Origin: Thermomucor indicae-seudaticae
Lineage: Eukaryota; Mucoromycota; Mucoromycetes; Mucorales; Lichtheimiaceae
Direction of reading: 5' to 3'
Assembly (NCBI GenBank): GCA_000787465.1
Contig: JSYX01000257.1
Span: 1-46,671 of the forward strand
DNA length: 46,671 nt
Each line of letters opens with the position of its first letter. The first letter of the stretch is position 1. The notes under the pieces are model-generated. The model saw only the letters and a program-made list of their open reading frames with translations, did not search any database and was not told where the DNA came from. Positions 35,897 to 46,671 of this stretch are shown one piece after another. The translations under genes and the position numbers were made by a program.

Positions 35897-38200
35897 TTAA
35901 TGCTGAAGCTCCACGTAGTTGGCTATACGTAATGTTAGCGAGTCGAGCCCAGCTTTTTCCTTATTTATGCTTTGGTTACCTGGGAATAAGCCGACAGTTT
36001 TGCCATCAGCTGCAACGCCTTGCCACCATTCCTCGCTCACAAACTCAATATGAGTTATAAGCTGACCCTCCTTGAACGAGATCTCGTTGTCCTCTCCGGC
36101 ATCGTAGTCGTAAAGTGCAAGCGCTGTCTGGCCAAGATCAGGTTGCGCTGCTGCAGCGGCTTTGGTAGGTTCATGTACCTCAGGTTTAGGTTCCTGATGT
36201 TATTATTGATGCCTTAGCATAACCATTTCTATCCAGTGACATGCATTCTTCTTTCATCTTACATTGTCTTTTTCTTCTAGAACTTGTACGTAATTGGCTG
36301 CATAATAGCACTATTAATATATCACCATCACAGTTGACTGCAATCCGTTTTCCACTTACCGGGGAATAAACCTTGCTTCTTTCCATCCTCGCTGACGCCG
36401 TACCACCAACCTTCATCCACTTGGTCAATGTTTACAATAACCTCTCCTTCAACCAGCGACATTTCATTGGATTCCGCTTTAAACACGAGTATATTAGTCG
36501 CATAGAAACTATCACTCTGTCGCAAAAGAGAAGACTAACCTGCAGTGTACTCAAAAAGCACAACGGCAGATACGCCAGCAGACTTGGTAAGCGGCTCGCT
36601 TACGGTTACGTCCGCAGCATGCTTGGCAGTATGTACAGCGTGGTCCGCAACCTAGTTCGCCACCATAAATCAACATTTGGGCTTGGCAGCCATAACTTGG
36701 AGAAGTCATTACATACATTGTCCAGGTCAGCTTTCAATGCAGATTCTTGCTCTGCCTGTCTTTCAGCTTCCCTCTTCAGACGTTCCTCCTCTTCTCTTGC
36801 AGCAACAGCAGCGGCAGCATTCTGGCGTTCTATTTCTGCTAAACGTTGTCTTTCAGCTTCATGAGCTTCTTCCTCAAGTCGTTGCTGTTCAGCAGCCCGT
36901 GCAGCAGCTTCTTCCAATCTCTTTTGCTCAGCAAGGCGAGCGGCTTTCTCTTCTTCTTCGCGTCGTCTTCGTTCAGCAGCAGCGGCTTCCTCGGTTTGCC
37001 GCCGTCTCTCGGCCTCTTGTTTCTCTCTTTCCTGCTCGGCCGCACGCTGTCTTTCTCTCTCTTCTGCTTCTCTTTCTTTCTGCAACTTTTCTCGAGCAGC
37101 GGCTTCTTCTTTTTCCCGGAGTTCACGCTCTGCCCTTTCCCGCTCGGCTCTTACTTGTGCAGCACCCGAATCTTGCTGCTGTGCCTGTACGTTCCAGCGG
37201 TTGCCCAGGGGCTTTGGCGCAGTTTTTACTGGTTCATATTTTGTTCCCTAGATTTGACCGTAAAAATCTGTTCTTTACAAAGGAGAGAGAAATTGGCTAA
37301 AAGCGTGCATACCACAGGTGCCGGCGGACCTTCTCGCTTCATGGTCTCCCGCTGCATGGCTCCCAAGTCTGGGATTTCAGTCTTCTTATACACGGATCCC
37401 TAAACCATGTCTTTTAAAAAACATGTCCGAGCTTAGCGCTGTCGTCTACTGACCACTGGTGTCACAGCAGGCTGTGGTCTCCGCTGTTCCTTGTGAACAC
37501 TGTATTTCGCACCAGAGGACTCGGCAACACGTCTCATAATCAGTTCAGGCTCAACGTCCGCCTAAGCACACTTAGCATTAAGCGCATTTTCTCGTTCTTC
37601 CTCAGGTTCCCTTCTCCCTTTACCTCATCTCGCGCATTGATTTGTACGTGGAAACTCTAATAAAACATTTGAGTCCGTCTTTCGAATAGGTAACCGACAA
37701 GTAGTACTTTACTTTGAAGAAATTCGCAACTTCCGTCAAGTGCGAGTTGAAAAATCCTTTGCGGGTCTCGGGCACTCCACTGCCGCACTGTGTAAAAGAG
37801 AAAAAAGTAACCGTAACAGCGTTAGCATAGTGGATTAACCGAAACGACTACCAAGAACCGCACGTACCCAAGCGATGAAGACGTACTTTGGTAACTCGGT
37901 ATTTGGATCAATGACGCGTGCAAACGCAAACTGAATTTTGCCGTCATGGAATTCGTCGACTAATTCTTCTAGTCCTCCAGCTATGGTACATTTTGCCCAG
38001 GGAGAAGGTTAATGACAGCGTCCATGGTCGGAGATGATGAATACTGATACTGTACAGCCTGTCCCTTGAACTCGAAGGTCATTGGTGCCTTTGTCGTAGG
38101 AAAAGACGAGCCAATTAGTAGGGTCGCTGTCGCTAATAACAGCTTGGTAGGCATTGCTAAGGTCTTTGCCGTGTGTCGAGAAATTGACGTGTAAACTCAT
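35897..38200 (-). CDS. ABP1: Actin-binding protein Abp1 (ADF-H, coiled coil, two SH3 domains)
   Basis: Abp1 binds F-actin at endocytic patches and activates Arp2/3. Twelve exons (38200-38056, 37980-37868, 37787-37713, 37656-37624, 37561-37454, 37399-37313, 37247-36717, 36594-36540, 36476-36360, 36297-36263, 36193-35980, 35922-35897) give 512 residues. An ADF-homology domain starts at residue 1 (FSTHGKDLSNAYQAV, QGTGSGGLEELVDEF, YVFIAWCGSGVPETRKGFF). A linker with EIPDLGAMQRETMKREGPP follows, then a ~150-residue Glu/Arg/Ala/Gln-rich coiled coil, then two SH3 domains: AVVLFEYTA...DEGWWYG...GLFPGAN and ALALYDYDAGE...EEWWQG...GLFPGNY-type ANYVELQH. Yeast Abp1 has one SH3. Exon 8 could start at 36594 or a few codons later, both in frame. 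The large antisense ORFs over the coiled coil are shadows. Confidence 0.93.
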
Positions 38201-38741
38201 GTCGCAAGAGTCGGTGCGGAAGGGCCGTGGGGCGCTTCTCGAAACCCGACGCATGTTAAACCCGATTTGGGTCACCAAAGTTCGTCGTACCCGCCAAGAC
38301 AGAACATCACTTGACTGACATATTGTGTATTTCCGTTTGATTTGCTCTTATGAATAAATCTTTTGACGCTGCTGGCAAAGACTGTTTTGCGCTGATTCTA
38401 TTTTCCATTTGACCTCTCGCGGAAAGGCTGTTGGCACCAAATATAAACAACGATCGGATTCAAGTATCGCTTGTCAGTATGATATGATAAGGAACGCATG
38501 ACGACCATCAGGTATATGTGCTGCTCGAGGTATATTTTGCGTCGACTATAAGCCAAGTTTCAGCGGAAGGGAGGCAAATCATGTCTTCAACCAGCGTAGA
38601 CTGATATACTCAATACCTGCTACCTTCTCTAGTTTTCTAGCGTAAACTTGGCTTCACAGTTGGTGGAAAATATATAGCTAAGTATAAATCACGATTGCTT
38701 TATTGAAGAAGATAAAAAGAGAAACCATAAATACCAGTAGT
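38201..38741. promoter_or_regulatory. ABP1 promoter and 3' flank of the methyltransferase
   Basis: 541 bases between tandem minus-strand genes. No ORF of interest. A TATA-like AATATAAAC lies near 38440, about 240 bases upstream of the ABP1 start, which is far for a core element. Confidence 0.35.
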
Positions 38742-40046
38742 TCAAAAGCTCATACTACAGAACAGCAAAGTGGTAAATGTATCGTCAGCAGCTGTAACCT
38801 CGCCATTCTTCTTTCGCTGCCCAGTAAACACGAAGATCTGCTCCTCTTCTCCCAAGAGACTTCCAATCTCTGACTCACTATCAGATCCAGCCTTAATATC
38901 CAGTTTTCGCACGGGGGTATAGTCAAAATAGCGTCCAAAGTAGTCTTGCCAAAATCCAGCTTCTTTCTCCAGCGACCGGCATTTATACCCTATGACCACT
39001 TGGGTCTTTGGGCTGCAAATTTGCACTAAAGTCTCGATTAGAAGGGGAAAGAGTTCGGGAAAGTAAACGCAGTCGCTGATAACGACAAGATCGAATTCGC
39101 CTTCCTGCAACAAAGCACGGCCGTGCTCCTTGTTTCCCCAGTGTAGCGGCTCAATGTAAATATCGGCTTGATCCGGCTTGTTCTCATAGTGTGTGCGGAC
39201 ATTGTCGCGGATGAGCGGCAGAACTTGTTCAAGGTCTGTAATATGCACTTCACAGGGCTTACGCAACTTGTTTGCCAGCCATATACCAACATAGCCAGTA
39301 CCAGCTCCCAGTTCAAGTATCCGATACCTTTTCTTGGGTGCATTGGCATGATCAACATCACTGTTCAAATAATAACAAGGCGGGATGGGATTCTTGGGAT
39401 CCATTCTTGCTCGAGAGTCGTCAAAGGAAAAGTAGGCTTGCAACATGTAAGCGCTACATATTCACAGGATTGGATCATCCTCTTCCTATCGAATCAGTCA
39501 AGCCAGCGTAGTTCTTACCTATGCCAAATCTTTCCTGCAAGACCAAACTGATCAACATCCTGTTTCAGATCCAAATCATTCAGCCCAATGCAAGCTGCAG
39601 GGGGGCCAGCCGAAGCGGTGACATTGAGCCCTTCAGGTAGATTGCCAAGCACAAAATCCCGATCCGCCAACATCCTGGCTTCGGTAATGTCTTACGATCA
39701 GAACCCGTAATCCTCTTTCTTTGTAACAGACAGCATGATCAGCCAACCTCTAGAATACTATACAGACGCATGCAAACCGTGGCCTAAACAGATAATTACG
39801 CACGCCTGCTTGCTGTACAATATGCCTGAAAGCCGACCGCAACATTTTTTGAACGCCCGACGGTCTTCCTTTTACAGAGGGCAACGCAACAGAGACAGCG
39901 CGTTCAGCAATAGAACAGGGTGTTCTTTTCCCGGCTTTCAGAGTTCGCATCCAAAAACGGTCGGATCACCAAGGAATCCTTGACTGTGTGCGGCGTCTAG
40001 CCAGAACAGGAACAACGTTAGCAGTAATGGTAAACGTCTCCGCCAT
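38742..40046 (-). CDS. Family-16 (METTL21/EFM-like) protein lysine methyltransferase
   Basis: These class I enzymes methylate lysines on elongation factors, chaperones and similar proteins. The secure part is two exons (39690-39519 and 39453-38742): FGLAGKIWHSAYMLQAYF, SAM motif I RILELGAGTGYVGIWLA, ITDLEQVLPL, LHWGN, LVVISDCVYFPELFPLL and a VVIGYKCRSLEKE block, the standard family-16 order. Upstream I infer two small exons (40046-39970 and 39825-39800) that keep frame and start with ATG, giving 328 residues. The alternative is a start at ATG 39673, which loses about 40 residues but no catalytic motif. The substrate cannot be read from sequence. The inferred start is divergent from PGK1 with about 675 bases between them. 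Confidence 0.82.
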
Positions 40047-40721
40047 AATGATCGGATATACTACGCTAGTGGTGAAGGACGAGGAGCTTTTATATCCTGA
40101 GAACACTTTCTGCAAGTCGCGGTTATTCACGGGCATATCTTCGAAGCGTCTTGTGAGCTAGATGCGCTAGCTCGTCGGACATTGGCAATCCCGAAAAAGG
40201 AACTAATGCTTTATCAAGCTTGATCTGTTGGGGAAGAAAGAAAGGAAGGAGTTGTCACATCAGTCCATCTCATCAATACGCGTCGCCAGTCAGCTTATTC
40301 TTCTTTCCTCGAACAATTGCACTTTCATATCCAAATAGCAGTTTTTTGCTATGGTGGAAGGGACCGGCGAACCGCGTTCCGACAACACGACAGACGAAAG
40401 TTGAAAAGCACATGATTTTTCTTCTTGGAATTGCATATACCGGACAAGTAATTTCCGACATGCCGAGCCAGACAGTAGCTGTCTCGCGAGCGATCCATAT
40501 TGCGTAAAGGTTAAAGATAGGAGCTGCCAGGTAACGGAAAGAGTAAATAACGATGTAGGATCTGTTTCTAACTGTTGACTGTTTGCGTGGGGTTAGTGAC
40601 AGCAAAAGATTGATCCAAGCTTTATGCGTAATCAGCGGAGCCAAACTAGGGTTTTTCCTTAGACGCGCCCCGAAAGATTTTTTCCTCTGCTTCTTCTCTC
40701 TTCTTCTCCTTCTATATACCA
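40047..40721. promoter_or_regulatory. Divergent promoter region, methyltransferase / PGK1
   Basis: 675 bases shared by two divergent genes. A dense pyrimidine tract (about 40679-40712, CTTCTTCTCTC type) runs to within 10 bases of the PGK1 ATG, as is typical of highly expressed fungal glycolytic genes. The minus ORF 40273-40722 and plus ORF 40220-40507 oppose each other and look spurious. Confidence 0.5.
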
Positions 40722-42176
40722 ATGTCTCTGTCCAACAAGCTCTCCATCCGTGACCTCGACCTCAAGGACAAGCGTGTCCTCATTCGGTAAAGTGGTTGAC
40801 TAAAGACAAGATACAAATCCAAAAGCCCTTATCGTGCACGTTTTCTAGTGTCGACTTTAACGTTCCACTGAAAGACAGCAATATCACAAACAACAACCGT
40901 ATCGTCCAAGCTCTTCCAACTGTTAAATATGCTCTTGACCAGGGTGCTAAGGCTGTCATCTTGATGTCGCACTTGGGTCGTCCTAACGGCCAGGTGAACC
41001 CCAAGTACTCGTTGGCGCCTGTGGCCAAGGAAGTCGAAAGGCTTCTCGAAAAGCCAGTGACGTTCCTGTCCGACTGCGTTGGTCCTGAGGTCGAAAAGGC
41101 CTGCCAGTCGGCTAAGGATGGTCAAGTTATTCTCCTTGAAAACTTGCGTTTCCACATTGAAGAGGAGGGCTCGGCCAAGGATGAACAGGGCAACAAGCAC
41201 AAGGCTGATCCTGAGGCCGTCAAGAAGTTCCGCCAGAGCTTGACGAGCTTGGCAGATGTCTATGTTAACGATGCCTTTGGTACTGCACACCGTGCTCACT
41301 CGTCCATGGTCGGTGTTGAGCTGCCCCAGCGCGCTGCTGGCTTCCTGATGCAAAAGGAACTCGAATACTTTGCAAAGGCTTTGGAACACCCTGAGCGTCC
41401 CTTCTTGGCCATCTTGGGAGGGTGAGGCAAATATGAATCGAAAAGTAGAAAGGCGGCGTGGCTAAAAAAACGCGTCTCTCTGTATTAGTGCCAAGGTCTC
41501 GGACAAGATCAAGTTGATTGAAAACATGCTGGACAAGGTCAACTCGCTCATTATCACTGGTGCCATGGCTTTCACTTTCAAAAAGACTTTGGAAAATGTC
41601 AAGGTAATGTTAAGTAGTGATTAGCTTTTCGGGAGAGAAAGAAAGGACCTGGAGTGACTAAGACTTCATCAATAGATTGGCAAGTCTCTCTTTGATGAAC
41701 CCGGCTCTCAGCTTGTGCAAGGTCTCGTTGAGAGCGCCAAGGCAAAGAACGTCAAGCTGATCTTCCCTGTTGACTATGTCACTGGTAACAAGTTTGGCGC
41801 TGATGCCGAAGTTGGTTACGCCACCGATGCCACCGGTATTCCTGATGACTACCTCGGTCTTGACTGTGGCAAGGAATCCAACAAGATCTTCCGTGAAGAG
41901 ATCCTGGCAGCAAAGACCATCCTCTGGAATGGTCCTACCGGTGTCTTTGAGATTGAAAAGTTTGCTGCTGGTACCAAGTCTGCCTTGGACGCTGTCATTG
42001 AGGCTACTCAGAAGGGTGCTACTTCCATTGTCGGTGGTGGTGATACGGCCACGGCTGCTTTGCAATGGGGTGCTGAGGGTAAGATCAGCCATATCTCGAC
42101 CGGTGGTGGTGCTTCCCTTGAACTCCTGGAGGGCAAGGAGTTGCCTGGTATCACTGCTCTTTCCAACAAGGCTTGA
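40722..42176 (+). CDS. PGK1: Phosphoglycerate kinase
   Basis: PGK makes ATP and 3-phosphoglycerate from 1,3-bisphosphoglycerate in glycolysis and runs in reverse in gluconeogenesis. Four exons (40722-40786, 40849-41421, 41489-41603, 41676-42176) give 417 residues, the normal fungal size. Both domains are intact: [44 protein letters not shown] in the N-half; nucleotide-side [33 protein letters not shown] and [18 protein letters not shown] in the C-half. The gene is GC-richer and more strongly codon-biased (GTC, ACC, AAG, GGT preferred) than its neighbours, as expected for high expression. The strong bias also produces long shadow ORFs on the other strand. ATG 40722 is the first in the leader. 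Confidence 0.98.
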
Positions 42177-42845
42177 CTTTAATAAGAAGTAGCATCGCGA
42201 TCAATTCACAACCATAAACAGCGGAAGACGATAACGTTACCGCATTGTACATTTCTCTTTTGCTCATATAAAACCTTACCTTGGAACATATTAAGGATGC
42301 TCTTGCTTTGTGTCTATGGACAAGGCACTCTTCGACTTGGAAAGACTTTGCGCATTGCGGTATTTCATGCCGTTGTATAAAGCAGTCGCTTGGCTTTTGT
42401 TACTTCAATCTGTACCTTAGGCGATACAGGGTCGAAAGTCGCGAATACAGGGACACTCACGGATTCTCACATTACGTGATCCTTTAAGACCGCATGAAGA
42501 AATGCACTGGGGTCATCTGTCAAAGCATAACTATGACCGCGACTGCAATCTGAGAGCTCATGCGAAAGTATTTTGTCTATAGACTCGAAGTAAAGCTATG
42601 CTTTTCATACAGCATCTTGTGTCTCGGTCATGTTCGATGTTGCAGCGGCATAAGATTGTGTAACCACTTTCAGTCACATGCAAAGTGTCAAAGCGGGTAT
42701 TTTTTCCCTCGTTCTTCGTTTTGAAGTATCCTTTTTGTTTCCATTATTCTCTTTGCGTAAGAAAGGCCATGCGTTATCCATTACTGCGATTTCCTGTAAC
42801 TGGGCTTGGAAGGTGTGTTCTGTTGCGCACCACAATCACAAGAAG
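42177..42845. other. Spacer between PGK1 and carnitine acetyltransferase
   Basis: 669 bases with PGK1's 3' end and the next promoter. The ORF at 42281-42487 matches nothing. The reading frame of the next gene stays open back to 42678 but has no better start. Confidence 0.45.
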
Positions 42846-45197
42846 ATGTCTAATAGAACTATTTCTCTATGTCTTAGCAAATGCATCCGCTGCTACAGCA
42901 CCGAAAAGACATTCTCAAATCAATCCAAACTTCCACGTCTTCCTATCCCTGATCTCGAGGCCACAGCAACGAGATACAAGCGCAGTCTGTTGCCGCTTTT
43001 AAGTCAATCTGAATACGATGAAGCGTGTGCCAAAGTGGACCGATTCGTGAAAGGGCAACTCGGACGGGCATTGCAGGATCGTTTACATCGACTGGACGAG
43101 CAAGAAGCCAAGCGGGGTCTGTCGTGGCTGGACCAGATATGGCTCAACAAGGCATACCTCGAGTACCGTGCTCCAACCTTGATCAACGTCAACTGGTGGA
43201 ACCAGTTCCGTGACCCACCGCAAGGGTTGGAGAGTATGCCTACGCCGCCGCCTGGAGCAGCCAGTGATTTTCAGTTGAATCGAGCAGCCAAGATGATTGT
43301 TGGTATCGTTGAATATTCCAACAAGGTTAACAGGTCTGTGGGAAAAAGCTGATGGAATAGTAATTCTGCTCCTTACATATGCGTGTGTAAAAGGGAAGAA
43401 ATTCCGCCAGAGGTGACACGGGCTGGGCCTATGTGTATGCATCAAATCAAAAACTTGTTTGGGACAAGTCGAATTGCTGCCATGCCACGCGATCGCGTCG
43501 TGACGCAGTGGCCTGCAACATCAGAACATATCACGATCCTTTACAAGGATCAGATCTTTGCTGTCCCAGTCTTTGATAACTTTGGTCAAGTGCTTTCCGA
43601 GCAAGCTGTCAAAAGGTAGATCACAGCACGCCAATCCTGTGAATATCTTGGATTATGACAATATTTGAGGGCAATCTAGGCAGCTACAACGCGTCGTCCA
43701 TCAGGTGGATCAAGCGTCATCGGATCAAATTCAACCGCCCGTCGGTATCATGACTTCTGAACATCGAGATACATGGGCCAAGGTAAAAGTAAAACAAAAG
43801 GGTGTGAGCATTTAAGAGTGGCCTTGGATTAAGAAGAATTGAGTGCCTAGGTCCGTCAAGAACTTGAGACGAACCCTGTCAACGCCAAGACATTCGAATC
43901 AATTGACTCATCTTTATTTGCTATATGTCTTGACGATTACAGTTCCCCGGCTGACATGGACCGCACACATCGAAACTTCTTCCACGGGAAGAATGCTCGT
44001 AACCGATGGTTTGACAAGGCATTGCAATTCATTATCGAGACCAACGGACGTGCTGGTATCAATGGCGAGGTAACGTGAATGATGCGAAAGAAAGGATTGA
44101 GAAGATAAGGTTAACTAATAGTAGTTCCCGCACATAGCATTCACCAGCCGATGCTGTCATCCCTAGTCGCATCTTTGATTACATCCTGGAAAGGTCAGTG
44201 AAAGGAGAGAATAGTACGAAGACTCCTCCTGTTGACTGGATAGGATGTCTGTTTAGAGAAAATGATCCCGCTCTTTCTGGACCATCCACCACATCTGCGC
44301 CGGAACCTGTCTGGCTGCAGTGGAGCATCAGCACGGATGTGGCCGCAGCACTTGAGACAGCACAGGCAAACGCCATCAAGTTAATCGACAATCTCGATAG
44401 CGTCTTGTTGCATTACCATGCCTATGGCTCCGACTTTATGAAAAAGGCCAAGGTCAGTCCGGATGGTTGGATGCAAATGGTGTATCAGCTTGCCTACTAT
44501 CGTCACTACGGAAAACCGTGCCCGACCTACGAATCAGCTTCAACGCGCAAGTTTCTGACGGGTCGTACGGAGACCGTTCGGTCTTGCTCTGTAGAGAGCG
44601 TAGCATTCACAAAGGCGTGGGAAGACAAAGACGTCAAGGTTTGTTAATGCCCGTAGCGTGGCGCTGCTGCTAAACCTAACGATGCGCGCGCAAACTAGAT
44701 GAAGGACAAGCTGGCTTTGCTGGATAAAGCTATCGCAAGTCATCTAGAGTATATGAAAGCTGCTATCAACGGCAAGTAGACTGGTTAAGAATGACGTAGC
44801 AATGAGTGACTTCGTGACTAATATAAATGAAATGAATGGCTAACTTGTAGGCCATGGCGTGGACCGTCACTTGCTTGGTCTTCGAACCCAGATGACTCCA
44901 GAGGAAGCCGAGTCGGAAGAAGCTGCGATATTCAAAGACCCTTCCTATTGGAAATCCCAGTACTGGATATTGTCGACATCGAATACGTCCCCGGGAGACG
45001 TATCATGGGGAGGCTTTGGAGCTGTGGTACCCGAGGGATACGGCATCAATTATGCTATAGGGAAAGAACGGGTGAGAATGAGCGTTTCATCCTGGAAATC
45101 TGCAAAAGAGACAGACTCAGATGCCTTCCGCGAAACCATTCAAGATGTATTGGATGAATTTGGTGAAGTTGCTGAGAGGTACCTCATCAAATCATAG
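42846..45197 (+). CDS. Carnitine O-acetyltransferase
   Basis: This enzyme moves acetyl groups between CoA and carnitine, allowing acetyl units to cross between peroxisome, cytosol and mitochondrion. Seven exons (42846-43333, 43394-43615, 43680-43782, 43851-44069, 44138-44638, 44699-44771, 44851-45197) give 650 residues, as in yeast Cat2 (670). The start MSNRTISLCLSKCIRCYS lacks acidic residues and looks like a mitochondrial presequence. Family blocks: LPRLPIPDLEATATRY, YLEYRAPTLINVNWW, AGPMCMHQIKNLFGTSR, catalytic His in NGEHSPADA, GWMQMVYQLAYYRHYG, TYESASTRKFLTGRTE, GVDRHLLGLR, ILSTSNTS and EGYGINYAIG. The C-terminus LIKS is not an AKL-type peroxisomal signal. The last intron uses a GC donor (ACG|GCAAGT at 44772). 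The third subfamily residue after the catalytic His-x-x-x-Asp is Ala, not the usual Gly. Confidence 0.94.
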
Positions 45198-45496
45198 AGG
45201 AAATAATGAATATAGAAGCTGTTATTAGCAACTATATAGCCACTAAATTCGTTGTACTGAGCGTATCAAAAGTCAGAGTGCCTTTAGCAACTAACGCTTA
45301 CTCACGAAAAAAAGAAAGAACTGTATGCTGCCCTGATATTGATTGACGGAACCATGAGTGTGGTTAGCTTTCATTGTTCCTTGCTGAAATACGTTGTTCC
45401 ATATTCCTTATTAGCAAACCCCGCCTACGACACCACGCCTAATTCATTTCTTTCATCCCTTCCCACTTGTTCAAATTGCCTGCAACATCACCTCCG
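45198..45496. other. Spacer and 5' region of the last gene
   Basis: Contains the 3' flank of the carnitine acetyltransferase gene and the unresolved 5' part of the next gene. A plausible first exon is ATG AGT GTG at 45354-45362 with a GTTAGC donor and acceptor near 45496, but this rests on frame alone. Confidence 0.35.
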
Positions 45497-46378
45497 AGAG
45501 AGTCTTTACGAAAGAAAAAGCATCAGCCTTTGGACTTACCCGAGATTGACGAGATTCCGACCGGCAAACGACATCGTCGTTTGAGTGGCATATCTACTGG
45601 TCACCGCCAAGTTCAGAGACCGGTACTATTATCCACGCGAGCGCCTCAAACGGATGTCAGACCCAGTCGCTCTCCCGCCGCACCCCTTCGCAACCATCGC
45701 CCGCCGCCGCCACGACCCTATCCCACGTCACGCCATAGAGGCAATGCAATGACGAACGATGAAGCGTTGGCAGCCACTGCCAGAATGCGGGGAGGAGTAG
45801 AAGACATGGGCAACAGCAGCTACCGTGTTTCCAATGACACCCGAGAGCTCCGTGGCGACTATCCATGGCGGCATGAAGACTGGCTATTGCTTGCGGAATA
45901 TTATGAGGCCTTGGGTCGTGATTTAGAAAAGACGGCCTACGCGTTTTATCGGCATCAGTCTCTTCAGGGCCGCGGGAAGACGAGTGATGGACACGAATAT
46001 GTTGAAGAGTTATGGACGTTGGACAGAATCAAGTGGTACGTCGAATGTCTAGATATTGTCACAGAACGACATGGCGGCGTATCATTATTGTACCGCGTCG
46101 AGGTTTATCGCGCTAAAAAACGGCGGGAATATCTGCAGCGATACAAAATGGCCCAACTGCATATTCCTAAGTCAAGCAAGACACAAGAGAAAAAGGACAA
46201 TGATGATGGCGACAAACAACAGCAGCAAACTAGGTCAACGGCCAAACTGTCTGCCGCGGAATCAAGCAAGAAACAAGAAAGAAAGGACAAAGATGATCAT
46301 AACGAGCAGAAACAGCAGCAGCGGCAGCAGCAAAATTGGTCATGGATACACAAGTGGTTCAAACGTGGAAATACCTAG
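45497..46378 (+). CDS. Uncharacterised Q/K-rich protein with a PWxxxDWxLLxxYY block
   Basis: I do not recognise this protein. The open frame lacks an ATG at its left end and is closed by TAA at 45440, so a short upstream exon is likely (perhaps MSV- from 45354); otherwise translation would begin at ATG 45749. It opens with a basic, Pro/Arg-rich disordered part (KRHRRLSG, RPPPPRPYP). A compact central region follows: DYPWRHEDWLLLAEYYEALG, TAYAFYRHQSL, ELWTLDRIKWYVECLD and ERHGGVSLLYRVEVYRAKKR. The Trp/Tyr spacing recalls a SANT/Myb-like helical domain that reads modification or DNA, but this is only a resemblance. The tail is Lys/Asp/Gln-rich with poly-Gln runs and ends WSWIHKWFKRGNT, a short amphipathic aromatic end. 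Location is probably nuclear from its basic stretches. Confidence 0.6.
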   Translation, partial: RESLRKKKHQPLDLPEIDEIPTGKRHRRLSGISTGHRQVQRPVLLSTRAPQTDVRPSRSPAAPLRNHRPPPPRPYPTSRHRGNAMTNDEALAATARMRGGVEDMGNSSYRVSNDTRELRGDYPWRHEDWLLLAEYYEALGRDLEKTAYAFYRHQSLQGRGKTSDGHEYVEELWTLDRIKWYVECLDIVTERHGGVSLLYRVEVYRAKKRREYLQRYKMAQLHIPKSSKTQEKKDNDDGDKQQQQTRSTAKLSAAESSKKQERKDKDDHNEQKQQQRQQQNWSWIHKWFKRGNT

Positions 46379-46671
46379 TAAATCGCTCATCTATGGTACC
46401 CTGCATAATGCATATGGCCTGCATTTTTGTATGTAAAGCAACAGAAGAGAGCACTGCGTCTTGTTGGGTCATACCAGATGCCACTGAGCCGGTCATGCAA
46501 ACTTCTATAATTTCGCAGCTTTTTCATACCGTAGCGGCTTATCCAGCGTATAACCGTCAATGAGACTTCTTCCTTGAGTATACTGGTTTTTTAGACGATA
46601 TTTGCGTCAGGCGGAAATACATTTCGCGCTGGCATCAAACCCAAGTTCGCGCTGGTATTAAACCGAATTTG
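46379..46671. repeat. 3' end of window with a two-copy tandem repeat
   Basis: Nothing coding is supportable. The last 43 bases hold two direct copies of TTCGCGCTGGYATYAAACC (46623-46641 and 46646-46664), with two transition differences. The window ends inside or just after the second copy, so a longer array could continue beyond. Confidence 0.6.

Noticed and set aside
36677..37403. Two long plus-strand ORFs (207 and 185 codons)
   Set aside because: They lie antisense to the Glu/Arg/Ala-rich coiled coil of ABP1; the repetitive codons remove stops on the other strand, and the translations are low-complexity Leu/Ser/Phe.
40829..41389. 186-codon minus ORF inside PGK1
   Set aside because: A shadow caused by PGK1's strong codon bias; the plus strand is unmistakable phosphoglycerate kinase.
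41770..42192. 140-codon plus ORF in PGK1 exon 4
   Set aside because: A +1 frame shadow of the PGK1 C-terminal domain with Ser/Arg/Leu-rich nonsense translation.

Overview
This is a eukaryotic, almost certainly fungal, nuclear window. Fifteen of the seventeen protein genes are split by short GT-AG introns, mostly 50-100 bases, and a few use GC-AG. I rebuilt exons by keeping frame and family conservation across splice sites. The gene set (a PAK/STE20-like kinase, ALG1, ISD11, PGM2-type phosphomutase, MYST acetyltransferase, ECT1, a Kre9-like secreted protein, CorA transporter, Abp1, PGK1, carnitine acetyltransferase) is fungal. An animal/plant-style base-exchange phosphatidylserine synthase, GPI-tailed secreted proteins and TnpB/Fanzor-like debris suggest an early-diverging lineage, probably Mucoromycota. 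That placement is an inference.

Layout. 0-9 kb: phosphatidylserine synthase (-), a gene-poor gap, a protein kinase (+) and ALG1 (+). 9.6-13 kb: a decayed DNA transposon on the minus strand whose 3' end carries a broken TnpB/Fanzor-type C-terminus with a zinc ribbon and RuvC-III motif. 14-17 kb: a methyltransferase with an N-myristoylation-type start (+) and ISD11 (-). 17-21.5 kb: a gene desert filled by a diverged inverted repeat more than 3 kb long. 21.5-28 kb: PGM2-type phosphomutase, MYST acetyltransferase and ECT1, all (+). 28-33.5 kb: a small secreted cysteine-rich protein with a GPI-type tail (-), a Kre9-like secreted protein (+), a Tc1/mariner scrap, and a membrane-anchored double-CDGSH iron-sulfur protein (+) containing an 11-nt microexon. 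34-46.7 kb: CorA (+) convergent with ABP1 (-), a family-16 methyltransferase (-) sharing a promoter region with PGK1 (+), carnitine acetyltransferase (+), and an unrecognised Q/K-rich protein (+).

There are no operons; genes are independent. Two themes recur. One is phospholipid metabolism: PS synthase uses PE or PC, and ECT1 is the committed step to PE. The other is central carbon metabolism: PGM2, PGK1 and carnitine acetyltransferase. The accessory material of most interest is the transposon with its Fanzor-like tail, the long inverted repeat, and unusual intron features (four GC-AG introns, an 11-nt exon). I found no tRNA, rRNA or CRISPR array.
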